Below are positions 9,487 to 19,964 of a DNA stretch of 20,699 nt, piece after piece; position 1 is the stretch's first letter; every line of letters begins with the position of its first letter. Both the position numbers and the translations under genes were made by a program. Source of the DNA: Larix sibirica (Eukaryota > Streptophyta > Pinopsida > Pinales > Pinaceae); NCBI GenBank assembly GCA_004151065.3, contig NWUY0300068372.1:1-20699 (forward strand), read 5' to 3'. The notes beneath the pieces are model-generated. The model had not been told where the DNA came from and did no database searches. It saw only the letters and a program-made list of their open reading frames with translations.

Positions 9487-9829
9487 CAAAAAGAATAAAA
9501 AGAATTACAAACTAGAAGATGAAGTCACCTAATTCCAAAAGATATAGTTAGAATAGAGAGTTGGTGATAATAGGGCGTTGAAATACATGATTATAAATGT
9601 GTGTTTATATAACTCTCTATCATGAAAATAAGTAGATGGCTTCCCACATTGTTTCCATGGGAAAAAGCTTAAACACTAATTAAATGAAATGATAAGGTCT
9701 ACCATTCCTTTTACATAAATGATTTCTCGACGTGGACACTAGTTGGGAGCTCTTATAAAATATGCTACAAGTCGTACTAAATATTAATTAATATCAAGTA
9801 ATGGTCGATCACTACGGCAGAAAATATTT

Positions 9830-9914
9830 TTTATTTTCTTCCATGGTCTAAAGAGGTGTGCAAGGATGGGAGTAAATAATTTATTTTCTTCCATGGTCTA
9901 AAGAGGTGTGCAAG
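9830..9914. repeat. Perfect 35-bp direct repeat, period 50 bp
   Basis: Positions 9830-9864 and 9880-9914 are identical over 35 bases ('cttccatggtctaaagaggt' lies within both), separated by a 15-base spacer. Exact identity amid decayed sequence points to a recent local duplication. Confidence 0.85.
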
Positions 9915-10107
9915 TATGATTTGAATCTTTTTGCATTTTGGAATAATTTTATTTACTTTGTGTCATAATCTTGAATTGAGGGATGGGATGTATGTTATTA
10001 TATAAAATATTTTCCATCTCTTCTAACTTTTACTGCTTTATTTGACATAGGGAATAAAAAGTGGAAATTACTTAATTATTTTTAATTTTTTTAAGAGTAT
10101 TGGTATC

Positions 10108-10185
10108 TGTTTCTAAAATATAATTTATTTTATATTTAATATACTTGTTTCTAAAATATAATTTATTTTATATTTAATATACTTG
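10108..10185. repeat. Perfect tandem duplication, 38-bp unit
   Basis: The unit at 10108-10145 ('tgtttctaaaatataattta' and so on) is repeated exactly at 10146-10183 with no spacer. It is AT-rich and non-coding. Perfect identity suggests a young event such as replication slippage or repair-associated duplication. Confidence 0.9.
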
Positions 10186-10747
10186 TGAAAATGAGAATGT
10201 TGGTATTTTACCAACCCTACATTTGCATACTGTACCTCCTTTTAAATTTGAACATGTGATCATTGAAGATAAAACCCATGTTTTGAACTGTTAAATCCAC
10301 TCAAGCTATGCGTTTTGTTTAATGCTCTATAATATATGTACAAACTTTATTCACTATGTCCAATTAAGAATGGAGAGCCACTCATAGGAGAAGTCCTAAG
10401 ACATATTTTACCATCTTTAATATATTTTGCAATTGCTTTTCTATCCCTACACCCTTAGTGAATCTGATAGTATGTGCAAAAAATTAAGGATGGAATGCCA
10501 TTAAATCAAATCATTGTTTTGTTGGATGATTATAAGAGGATTTAGTGTATTATTTTTTTCAAAAATTTCTAAATATGCATTAATAATAGTTTGAATACTT
10601 AAATGGGGGATATTCTCTATGTTATCTTATTTTAGATGGTGATATAAAGTGTTAAGTTCTTATTGATATTGACATTCTAATTATTTGCTTTTCAAAAACT
10701 AAAGGAAAGATTAGTGTAGAAGAAGAAAATGTAAGTTTGTACAATTT
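10186..10747. other. Non-coding AT-rich stretch
   Basis: No open frame or domain is visible on either strand. If the minus-strand gypsy remnant at 10961-12060 were complete, its reverse transcriptase would be expected here on the minus strand, but I see no RT motif. Confidence 0.45.
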
Positions 10748-10940
10748 GAGTGGGTCTAATGGTTAAGAATATGTGTTTCATCAAAGGAGGTCACATCTTC
10801 AAATCCGGTGGGGGTAGCGTATGCACACCTATGTAGATTTAGTTGTCAAATTATTGTGTGGAGGGTGTCCCTTGTCTGATAAACAAAGGGGTCTCATACA
10901 CCAAAGATAGATGATTATGATTATTGTTATTAGTATTATA
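10748..10940 (+). mobile_element. tRNA-derived SINE, copy 2 (with A and B boxes)
   Basis: An A-box-like 'tgggtctaatggttaag' begins at 10751, and a B-box-like 'tcttcaaatcc' lies at 10796-10806, a spacing normal for an internal Pol III promoter. The body follows: 'gggggtagcgtatgcacacc', 'ttgtcaaatta', 'gtgtggagggtgtccc'. It ends in a degenerate TTA-repeat tail up to about 10940. The blocks match the copy at 8783-8984 in order and spacing. The element sits directly beside the protease end of the minus-strand gypsy remnant, so it may have inserted into that element. No clear target-site duplication was found. Confidence 0.75.
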
Positions 10941-10960
10941 CTTTATCATCTTTTAAATTA

Positions 10961-12060
10961 TGTAAATGTTATGTAGCCGATCATGAATGGTATGTCAATC
11001 AAACTAGTGAAGATTGCTAAGGATTAACTCAAAACAATCAAGTAGAGTGACATCACATTAGACTACATCCTTAAAGGATCTTTTGGAAAAAAATATTGCA
11101 TATTGTCTTTTTACCATCATCGTATTCTTAACCTCTTTAACTCAACATATGTGATAGGGAGAAGATTTTGTTGTAGAACAAAAACCAACTAATGAGATAC
11201 TAGGGTTTTTGTATTAACATTATCAATAAGAAGAGAAGTCAAGTGATCTTTTACCAAAAAATTATGGGTGAAGAGTGTTTCCTTTAAACTTGTTGAATGC
11301 TCTCTAATTAGTAGGATAAATTGTGAAAATAGAGTTATCAGATTGTTAACCACAATATTTGTGTCCAATTTAAGTTGCTTCTTTATGAGGAGAGGCATCT
11401 TAAACTCTATATATCCTAAAGAGATCTGCATTCTTGAACCAAAAGACCATACTTATTAGGATAATTGGAATACTTTTTCTTTCTTTTACTAGCAAAGTAA
11501 GATGGATGTCCTAGACCCTTCTAGATTTCATGAAGGTCAAATGAAGTGCTAGTATTGGAAGGGTTTGAGGAAGAGGCTTTATTATTTCTATAATTAAAAT
11601 GATACATTTTTCTTTGCAAACTTAGATCCAAAAATATTTTAGTTAGATGTGGTTATTTGTTTATGCTCCAAAGAATACACTTTAAGCATAGTTATTTCTT
11701 TCCTAGGACAATGAAGTAAACCGAAGGAAACCTGATCTTAATTGCCTTTTCTAAAGTTGGAGTTTCGAGCTTGAATTGAAGCTTGTTGAACAATTCAATG
11801 TATTATTGTACTAATTGGTCTAGTTGTGTGAGTTTAAGTCATCCTACCAATAGATTATCTTGACACCTAGAGGGTTGAACCTCTTCTTCATGGAGGATTT
11901 GAATTCAACCCATTTAGTGATTGATTATCTTCAATAAAAAACATATTCTAATGGGTCTGTTGATAATGGAGATGAATTTATTTCATAGTGATCTTAGTGG
12001 TTAGGATATTGTTTACATTAATGACTCATGTTAAGTCTTAAAGTATGCTTGAGAATTGTG
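10961..12060 (-). pseudogene. Decayed Ty3/gypsy gag and protease
   Basis: Read from 12060 down. A retrotransposon gag domain is visible at about 11990-11700: 'WVEFKSSMKKRFNP', a Leu-rich 'LKLTQLDQLVQ', then 'YIELFNKLQFKLE'. A Ser/Asn-rich linker follows ('NNKASSSNPSNTSTSF'). The open frame 11431-11189 carries the start of an aspartic protease: 'LFTHNFLVKDHLTSLLIDN'; plant gypsy proteases have an ID-S-G type active site here, and this copy reads I-D-N-V. After a stop and frameshift the protease end appears: 'CDVTLLDCFELILSNLH', then 'HTIHDRLHNIY' at about 10970, matching the usual CDVVPMDA..LLLGRPWQFDR..HDGR.N.Y signature. The stops include TGA for an expected Trp. The reverse transcriptase that should follow is absent or unrecognisable. 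Confidence 0.85.
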
Positions 12061-12940
12061 TAACCAAAAGTTGAGTTTCTCACTCTCAGTTTTTTTTTAA
12101 CTAAGGGTTTTTTACTATTTCTTCTTACTAAAAGGAAATCCGTGGTACTAGATTTTCCTATTGTCAATTTGATAGGAGTATAGTTTGGAATGCTCTAATA
12201 ATTTATGTTATGCTATCGTTCCAGTTTTCATCCTAGCTTACAAAGATATGTTCAAGTGTAAACTAGTATTAATTGATTATAGTAATGATTCAAGCTCATG
12301 TACATTTTTTAGGGCCATTTTGGATCAATTCTAGGATCGACATCCAATGATTTGTCTTCCCTTTTTTATGGGGTGTTGTAACCTTGGACCCTTCCCTATA
12401 ACATCCATAAGAGAGAAACCACACCCTTTTACATGTGTAGTCATGACTGAAGGTCACCAAGAGTGTGCCATTTGGTACTACAAGGATTTGTCCATCGATG
12501 CTACAACAATGAACGAGTTAGCAAAAAAAAATCATAATGCATTAAGAAGCTGATGACACTACTTGATAAGTGGATGTGGTTCCAAGTTGATGAGGAACAT
12601 TAACACTATAGTGATCCCCATACCAAGTGAGAGAAGGTGTTGATTCCTTCAAATACATAATTGCACAAATCTAAAGATGATCAAAGAATGTAGATCTACT
12701 AAAGGGTAAGAGGCATAAACACTCAAGGAAACTAGATTTAAATCCTTAATTTTAGGAAACCTAAAAATATTAAATCTAATAAAGACAAAAAAGAACCTTC
12801 AGATGATTAGATCCAAAAATCATAATCACCAAATTGTAATAATTATTAATAAATATGAATATAACTAAAGCACTATTACGTAAATGAACATACTAGAAAC
12901 CCAAATTTATATAAAATGAAATTATAACAACAAATTAATT
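12061..12940. other. Non-coding stretch with one unassigned ORF
   Basis: The plus frame 12347-12553 encodes 68 residues including 'HPFTCVVMTEGHQECAIWYY', which I do not recognise. The rest is AT-rich with no open frame. On the minus strand this is where the 5' untranslated part and LTR of the gypsy gag remnant should lie, but no LTR ends are visible. Confidence 0.35.
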
Positions 12941-13412
12941 GAAGACACTCAAGATGTCAAAGAAGACACTCAAGCACAAATTCTGGAACTTCGCGACAGG
13001 GTCGAAATTCGGAACGACATCCAAGATGTCAAAGAATACACTCAAGCACACTCTGTTGTTCATTCGGAACGACATCTAAGATGTCAAAGAAGACACTCAA
13101 GCACAAATTCTGGAACTCCGCGACAGGGTCGAAATTCTCATTAACTAGATGGTGGACATTGTTGAACTCTACCATATCCCATCAACTTTGTTGTCTATGG
13201 TTGGTTCCAATGGAACTACCCACATTGGCTCGAGCTCTGAAGCAGGCAACGACATGCAACAAGAATAAACGGAGGCCCATAGATGCTCAATAGAGGCCAA
13301 CGTAGGCAAGAAACAATTGGACTATGGAGCGACAACGAGCACAAGCGGCACAATGCACTAGACTATCGACCACGTCAATACAGAAGGCGTGCAGTCCAGC
13401 CACACAGTGTAA
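12941..13412 (+). pseudogene. Degenerate coding stretch with coiled-coil repeat, unassigned
   Basis: From 12941 the plus frame reads 'EDTQDVKEDTQAQILELRDR', continuing 'VEIRNDIQDVKEYTQAH'. This is a charged, heptad-like sequence expected to form a coiled coil. The DNA is then repeated from 13078, one frame over, and continues 'MVDIVELYHIPSTLLSMVGS', 'HIGSSSEAGNDMQQE' and a hydrophilic tail to a stop at 13410-13412. Three in-frame stops (TAG, TAA, TAG) interrupt the second half. The composition is clearly protein-like and GC content is locally higher than around it, but no known domain is evident. A gag-like or transposon accessory protein with an N-terminal coiled coil is one possibility; a host gene fragment is another. 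Confidence 0.4.
12951..13137. repeat. 60-bp near-identical repeat with a partial copy between
   Basis: Copy A spans 12951-13010 and copy C spans 13078-13137; they differ at one base ('ggaacttcgc' versus 'ggaactccgc'). A partial copy B, 28 bp, lies at 13023-13050 ('aagatgtcaaagaatacact'). The phrase 'ggaacgacat' precedes copies B and C. Copies A and C are 127 bp apart, which is not a multiple of three, so the duplication itself broke the reading frame. Confidence 0.9.
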
Positions 13413-14025
13413 CTCTTCCACCATGCTTTCTTTTTTTGACACCTGTCATGGTTAGGTTTGAAGGTTATAGTTTTCTCTTTTGGGGAGGCTCTCCTAGAAT
13501 GCTAAGTCTATTTCACTATGCTTCCAGTAGCTGAGTTTTAGGCCTGGTATGGTTTGTGTTCTTAAGACATGTAAACATGTTATATTTTTTGGACTCAGGG
13601 TTGTTTTCTCTTTCAAAGAGGCCCAAAGAACTCCGTTTATCATGTTGTTGTTTCCTATGGAGAGACTTGCACACTACTCAGATTTTCTAACTCTTTTTGT
13701 GCTATAATGTAAATACTAAATTAAAAAAATGAAATAAAATTGAGATCATCATTTTCTTATTTATTTTATTAACATTGACTAAATATGTAATTATTTTTAT
13801 TTTGAAATCATCACTGTCTTATTTATTTTAAAGTTAGGAAATATCACTTTCCTATTTACTTATTTTAAAGTTAGGAATCACTTTCTGTGTATGCACTTAT
13901 CTAGATTCTAGATAATTCCACTTAATAATTTGCTAATCAAAACAAATATTTTCACACATTTTTTAATTTTCAAATCTGTTTTTTTTTTAATTAAACAGAT
14001 TCTTAATTCTTTAGTCCTTTATGTA
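13413..14025. other. Non-coding stretch, 3'-UTR-like then AT-rich
   Basis: 13413-13740 is T/G-rich and follows directly on the degenerate coding stretch, ending in 'atgaaataaaattgag', so it could be its untranslated tail. From 13740 the sequence is strongly AT-rich with a small direct repeat 'ttattttaaagttagga' near 13821 and 13860. There is no gene. Confidence 0.4.
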
Positions 14026-14476
14026 GGGGAGTAAATTGGCGATGTTATTTTTAATGTTTTTGTATGTGTAAACATTTTGTATTTGATTAATGAAAATAAA
14101 TAATTTTTAAATTTATATATATTTTTAGGGGAAATATGTCAATACTTGCTATTTTGGAAAATCAAAGTATAGTTAGAATTACAATCATTATAAAGTCAAA
14201 ATTAACTCCCAAAAAAACAAGTGTCACAAAGCAAGATTTGAACCCAGGAAATATTTTAAAAATTCACTTTATTCTTTACTTTTTTATAGAAGAGAATAAT
14301 TTAAATATGTTATTTTTAATGTTTTGTATTTATTGCTCTTTTAGATAAGGGAGTAATATGAGTATGTTATTTTTAGTGTTTTTTATTTATCTAGGGAGTA
14401 ATTTGAGTATGTTATTTTTAATGTTTAGTATTTGATTATAATAAAAATATATAATTTTTAAATTTATATGAATTTG
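14026..14476. repeat. Four-copy degenerate AT-rich repeat
   Basis: A phrase close to 'gggagtaatttgagtatgtt', followed by 'atttttaatgtttt-gtattt', occurs near 14026, 14291, 14348 and 14393. The last two copies are in tandem with a 45-bp period. Copies 1 and 4 are further alike downstream ('taatttttaaatttatat' at 14101 and about 14451), so a longer unit of about 100 bp was probably duplicated and partly lost. An ORF at 14136-14348 lies inside this AT-rich sequence and is not considered a gene. Confidence 0.7.
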
Positions 14477-14780
14477 ATATAAAATATAAATATTAAAAAT
14501 ATTTTTTCCATGTAAAAATAAAAATGTAAAAAATGTGTGGCTTAATAGTGAGGGGTAATTCCAAAATATTTAAAGGTTGCTTATAATTTGAGTCATCATG
14601 GTACAATTTAATGATAAAAGTATAATTTTTTTATGAAGATTTGTAAAACTAACTTTTACTACCTACATTGAACATTGAAGAATGTATGAGGATGAGAGTT
14701 AGGGTTTTTTGAGAACTCATCGAGCACTAGTTTAGATTGCGTAACATGGTTTGTTAGGGTGTGTTAGCTTGTTTGTTGCC

Positions 14781-16201
14781 ATGGATTCCACAAGTGAGGG
14801 GGCATGACCCCCCCCTATTGATATGTCGTGGCAAATAGATCTGGTTCTGCAACATCGGGATTTGGAGGGATGCAACCTAACTTTGACCAAGTTCCCTGGT
14901 AACAACGAAATTCCTCCCGAACTGAATCTAGTAAGGGAAAATTAGTAGTGATTGAGTGGGAACCATCCCATTCAAAGGTGGCTTGGGCTTGGGAGACAGG
15001 AAAATGCCTTCTACAAGATCAGTCAATGTCAAGGTATGAGGTTCAATTAGATCGCATGGGGGGACATACACAATACATGAATGATCATGCACTTATTGCA
15101 GGGAAATTCCTAGGTCCATGACCCTGATAAAGGGATCTAATTATATAGATCAAATCTTGGTGGAAACCCAAGGGTCACTATGACCTTCAGCTGGGTTCCA
15201 AGGGTTTTTTCACAATGATCTTCCATAGTATGGAGGATCACAACCGAGTTTTTGAAAATGGACCATATTTTTTTAACTTGAAAAGTCTATATCTAAGGTT
15301 TTGGACTAAACATTTCAGCCTAGAGAAGGAGGACTTCACCCCTACCCCTATTTGGATTCATCTCTACTTAGTTCCTCAAGAATTATGGTTGAGGAAATTT
15401 TGGAGGGTATCGGGAACACTTTGGGAGTATTTGTTCGAGTAGCTGAGGAAACACGACAATCACGTTATACCTCCTATGCTAAAATATTGATCTATATGAA
15501 TATATCCAAGCCCCTCACGGGTTCCGTCTACTTGGGATATCAAGACTCAGATTGGATCCAAACGATTGATTACGAGCACATTCCTTTCCGATGCTGAAAA
15601 TGCCATTAGCATGGACATTATCTTCAGGGATTGCTCGCTCAATGATCCACTCAAAATAGAGGTTTCGAAAACAGAAAAGAATAAGGATGGATTCGCCTAG
15701 GTGCAGGGGAGGAAAATAAAGGACCTAAGAAACTAGCAGACATGCAGGCAAAGTTCCCACCACCAAGAAACCCTTTGATATCTTGAACCAAGTCTCGAAA
15801 ATCAAGATATGCAAGAGGTATGTCAAAATACCCCTAGCACACAAGAGACAACTAAGGAGCACCTAACCCATGCCACCATCACTTAGCACACTACTCTTTC
15901 CACAAACTTTGACCCTGCTGTGGAGGAGTCGAACATTGAATACGGGGGCGACATGGAGATAGAATTGGATGAGAAAGAACTGGCAGGGATAAACATCGAA
16001 AGTATAGAGGAATCCTATTTAAAAAAGGACTTGCTCTCCTTCCCTCATGAACGGCTTAAATTTTTTTACAAGTTATATCTCAACTCTACAGCAGGTGCAA
16101 CTTCAAGTTTTGGAGCGGTATTGGGAATCCAAAAGAATTATTTAAAGGATTGTCAGGAACCAAGAGAGGAAAAAAGACATGGAAGGAAAACAACCCAATA
16201 G
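14781..16201 (+). pseudogene. LINE ORF1 remnant (DUF4283-like, zinc knuckle)
   Basis: The ATG at 14781 begins 'MDSTSEGA' and meets TGA at once, next to a run of eight C. The DUF4283-like domain is clear at about 15155-15540: 'WWKPKGHYDLQLGSKGFFTM', 'VFENGPYFFN', 'PIWIHLYLVPQELW', then after a one-base loss near 15385 'LEGIGNTLGVFVRVAEET'. A CCHC knuckle follows at about 15570-15640: 'EHIPFRC*KCH*HGH', with a second frameshift before 'FRDC'. The tail (15920-16201) has an acidic 'MEIELDEKELAGI', then 'LNSTAGATSS' and a basic 'EEKRHGRKTTQ' end, a pattern I know from gymnosperm LINE ORF1 proteins. In LINEs ORF1 binds element RNA as a chaperone-like partner of ORF2. Confidence 0.88.
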
Positions 16202-16255
16202 TTAATCTAGGAATATCACTAAGAGATTTCATTCCATCCCCTCTCAACATTCCTT

Positions 16256-16960
16256 ATGAAGATAGTCTCATGGAACATTTGAGGCCTAAATGGGCAGAGT
16301 AAGCAGCGATTCTTCCATAATCGTATCATGGCCGAAAATCTGGATGTCTTTTCCTTCAAGAGACAAAATGCACAAGCATTGAGGCAAGTTCAATTTTAGC
16401 TAGGTGTTGAGGACAATGCCGTCTAATCAACATCGACTCGAGGAGTACAGTGGGAGGACTAGCCATCCTGTGGAACCTGACAACAATCATCCTTGACAAT
16501 TTTTTTCACTACAAGATGGACTTTCTCTGCCAAGTACAAATCTATTAGCTTTGATAAGGAGGGGTTTCTCACCAATGTTCATGGATCACAATCACCTTAA
16601 GGAAAACTCCTCTTTTTGAATAGTCTAGAAGGTCTCAGTGATATTATTCAGGATAGGAGGTGGATCCTTGGAGGAGAATTCAATATAATCTTCTCCCTTA
16701 AGGAAAAACATGGAGGTATTTTTCAGTTGGAAGGGGATAGTGAAGTTTTCAAAAATCTTATTTCCAACCTCCATTTAGTGTATATTGAGAGTATCAATGG
16801 TTAATTTACCTAGATAAATATGCTATCGAGATCTCAACAAATTGTGAGTCGCCTAGATGATTTCTTAATTTCTGAACCACTTATGTTAGATGGCCTCTTA
16901 ATGGAATCTAGTATTCTTTCGGTGGTTGGATCTGATCATTGGCCAATTCAACTATGGTTG
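16256..16960 (+). other. AP-like endonuclease domain of ORF2
   Basis: Visible landmarks: 'SWNI*GLNG' at the start (Asn ligand), 'FLQETKC' near 16351 in a shifted frame (catalytic Glu), 'GFLTNVHGSQSP' near 16562, 'WILGGEFNIIF' at 16661-16693, 'SRLDDFLIS' near 16850, and 'SDHWP' at 16931-16945. The family has LGG-D-FN at 16670-16684; this copy has Glu in place of the Asp, which would impair metal-dependent catalysis. The domain normally nicks target DNA to prime reverse transcription. Confidence 0.88.
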
Positions 16961-17539
16961 GATATTGTGGGATCCCCATGTCGTAAAACCATTTAGATTT
17001 GAAAAATTTCATTTGACTCACCCCGATTTTCATGAAAATATACAGAATCGATGGGAGGAAACAACCAGTAATTATGGCACCCTCATGTATTGTTTCCAGT
17101 AGAAGTTGAAAAATTTCAAACAACATCTCAGAGACTGGAATAAAAATGTTTTGGGGAATATATTCCAATTCCAAAGAGATCTAGATCAGAGAATGAAGGA
17201 AATACATCAGGAGATCATCTCACGGGGAGGATCATATTAGATAAGAGAAGAGGATCCACTCATCAAGCAACACTTGGAAGATCACTACAATCAAGAAGAA
17301 ATCTTGTGGAGGCTCAAAAAGGGCGAGAAAAATTCCAAATTCTTCCATTGCTCCATGATACAACACTAGCACATTAATCGAATAAACCGACTTGAGGACA
17401 CTCAAGGACAACCGATCATGGATAATATAGGAATAGAGTGGGAATTAATCAATTTTTACTAGGATCTACTCATGGAAATTTGTCCGGACATATATCTAAT
17501 TCCATTGCAAGAATAATGCAAAACATTCCCTCTTTTATT

Positions 17540-18520
17540 TCAGTTGAACAAAATGCATCTCTCCTCAGACCAGTCACATTGGAGGGGATCGATCAAGCTA
17601 TCAAAGATATGCCCACAGGAAAATCCCCAGGGTCATACAGATTCACCAAATATTTCTTCCATCATTCTTGGAATCTAGTTTGAGAGGAGGCCTTGGTAGT
17701 TGATAGAGGATTCCCGAAAATCTCTTGGTGTGCTTCCAGCTCTCAATGCTACGAGCTACCTTCCTCACCTTAATCCCCAAGGAAGAACGAGTTTCTCATC
17801 CAAAGCAATTTTGTATGATTTTTCTATGCAATGTTATCTACAAGCTCATTACAAAGGTTATTTCTCTTCAACTTAAACCGTTACTCTCATTCATAATATC
17901 CCCTGAACAATCAGACTATGTGTAGGGATTTCAAATCATGGATAGTGTTATCATAACTAATGAGGTTATCCACTCCTTAAATATGTATGGAACTCCTGGA
18001 ATGCTCATTAAGTTGGATCTCTCCAAAACCTTTGATAAATTAAGCTAGCAATATATGTGATCGCTCCTCCTTGCCTTTGGTTTCAGTGAGTCTTAGGTTA
18101 ACTAGATTATGGCCCTAGCTTCTTCCACCTTATTTTCCATCATGATAAATGGTGCTCCCTATAGAACCTTATCTCCCTAGAGGCACTCGGCAAGTGAATC
18201 CACTTTGCCCCTTTCTCTTTGTTATCATTGCAGAAGGACTTAGTCGTTCCGTCAAGGATTCCATTGAAGATGGCTCTCTCAAAGGCCTCTCCCCTACATG
18301 GTGTGCATCCCCTAATATCACATAACCAATTTGTTGATGATACAATGTTGATGGGAACTCCCACATCCAGAGAATTCCATCGTTAGTGAAGCCTCGGGCA
18401 CCTCCATCAATATTGACAAATCCTAGATTTTATTCTTTAATACCCCTTGTTCTATTCAAGACTTCATATCTGGCATCCTAGGATTTAACAGGAGCTCCCT
18501 TTCATCCGATTATCTTGGCA
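17540..18520 (+). other. Reverse transcriptase domain of ORF2
   Basis: Landmarks in order: 'MPTGKSPG' near 17610, 'ATFLTLIPKE' near 17757, 'KQFCMIFLCNVIYKLITKV' near 17803, 'IISPEQSDYV' near 17893, motif A 'LDLSKTFDKLS' at 18013-18045 (catalytic Asp present), motif B region 'RGTRQVNPLCPFLF' from 18179, and motif C 'QFVDDTML' around 18327-18350 (both Asp present). Motif B normally reads RQGDPLSP; here Gly-Asp has become Val-Asn. Frameshifts fall near 18170, 18290 and 18370. Confidence 0.92.
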
Positions 18521-19964
18521 TTCACCTCATTTATAATTACCTACGAAACATTTCCTGGGAGTATTTGCTCTCCTCCATTCATAAGCACCTCAACTCTTGG
18601 ACCTTTTGTTCTCTAAATTTAGTTGATCGCTTGGTGCTTCTAAAATTGGTTTTTCAAGCCATCCCGATCCACATCTTCTCGGCTCTAGTGGCCCCCAAAT
18701 TTGTTCTTAAAACCATTAGGAATATTCAGAGAAACTTTCTATAGCATGGCACCAAAGAAGGGAGGAAATGGGAGTTGGTCAACTGGGAGGAAATTTGCAA
18801 GCCAACATTGGCTGGAGATCTAGTCTTAATGGATACCAACTTGCTCAAACAAGTCATGGGAGCCATAATCCGGTAGACATGGATCAAGAATCTAGGGGAT
18901 ATTTGGGCTCATTTGTGGCATAATAAGTACATACCTAATGTGGAGGAGGCACAACTAATCAAGTGGAATGAATAACATAACGACTCACTTATTTGGAATG
19001 TTTCTTAGCAAAATTGATCCTAGTATAAGAGCACACCTTATGGGAATTCAGGGGTGGCAAGGATTCCCTCTTATGGACGGATTCGTGGAAATAATTTCCA
19101 CAGTAGCAACAATTGTACCCATTGTTTGAGCTTCAAACAAGCATGGATATAGATCAACCCTCAAGTGTTGCGACCTACTAGAAAACTACATCCCCATCCA
19201 TGCTATGACAGGGATGGAAGACTACTCACAAAAATGTAAGAGATCCTGAGGGCATCGACCTTGGGCCTTGGCAAGATGAGGCTGCACTTTGTAAGATCAG
19301 GATAAAGAAAGGCCTCGACATTTTGAGATGGGGTCACTCCACAAAGGGGGTCTTCACTATTAAGGAAACCTATGGCCTAAAAGAAAATTTTCACCTGTTT
19401 CCCAAGGAGAACATTTGGATCAATATATGGCAAGCCAATATATATCCCAAGTAGCTCACAAGAGCATCTTAACTTGGGACAACCTTAGGAAAAGATGTTT
19501 TGTTGGGCCCTCCATCTGTCTCCTATTCCTTCAACATGGGGAAACCAAGAAGCACTTGTTGAATCAATGTCATTATAACTCCAGTTTTGGCATCATGCTA
19601 CTCAAATGATGCATATTTCATATTGTCACAGGGACATCATCATTAACATGATTACCAACTAGAGACCCTCTACACTTAAAAATCCAGTGTTAAAAATCAA
19701 ATTTAGCATATTCTATCAGGTACTCTCTTATGGTAGATCTAGAAAGAGAGAAATCAACTAATCTTCCACTCCACCTACTTTCTTTGGCAAGGATTCTGGC
19801 TCAAAATTCAAGTCAATATCAAATAAAAAACCAAATTAAGAAAATGGAGCACTGAAGATCTATCCTATGACAATGATGAAAGACCTATTATGATCAAGTA
19901 GGATTTTGTTTTGGCTCCCGACCCAGATACAAATCGCAACCACTTGACCTCAATTAAAAGCCAC

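Larger units (their letters stand above)
8985..9829. other. Non-coding stretch
   Basis: No convincing gene. A minus ORF at 9095-9313 has no motif. Two small structures, an inverted repeat and a tandem duplication, are listed separately. Confidence 0.5.

Noticed and set aside
11268-11459. Plus-strand ORF of 63 codons
   Set aside because: It overlaps the minus-strand gypsy protease frame, which has recognisable protease text.
14215-14256. Minus-strand B-box-like phrase ('gggttcaaatcttgc'), possible tRNA or SINE
   Set aside because: No A box at the right distance and no cloverleaf; a single T-loop-like phrase is common by chance in plant DNA.
14792-14817. G-run followed by C-run near the ORF1 start as a regulatory hairpin
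   Set aside because: Only about five pairs with a short loop; more simply a frameshift-prone homopolymer in a dead ORF.
16908-17174. Minus-strand ORF of 88 codons
   Set aside because: It is antisense to the endonuclease-RT linker of LINE ORF2.
18140-18366. Two minus-strand ORFs (74 and 65 codons)
   Set aside because: They lie opposite the RT motifs B and C of the LINE and have no motif of their own.
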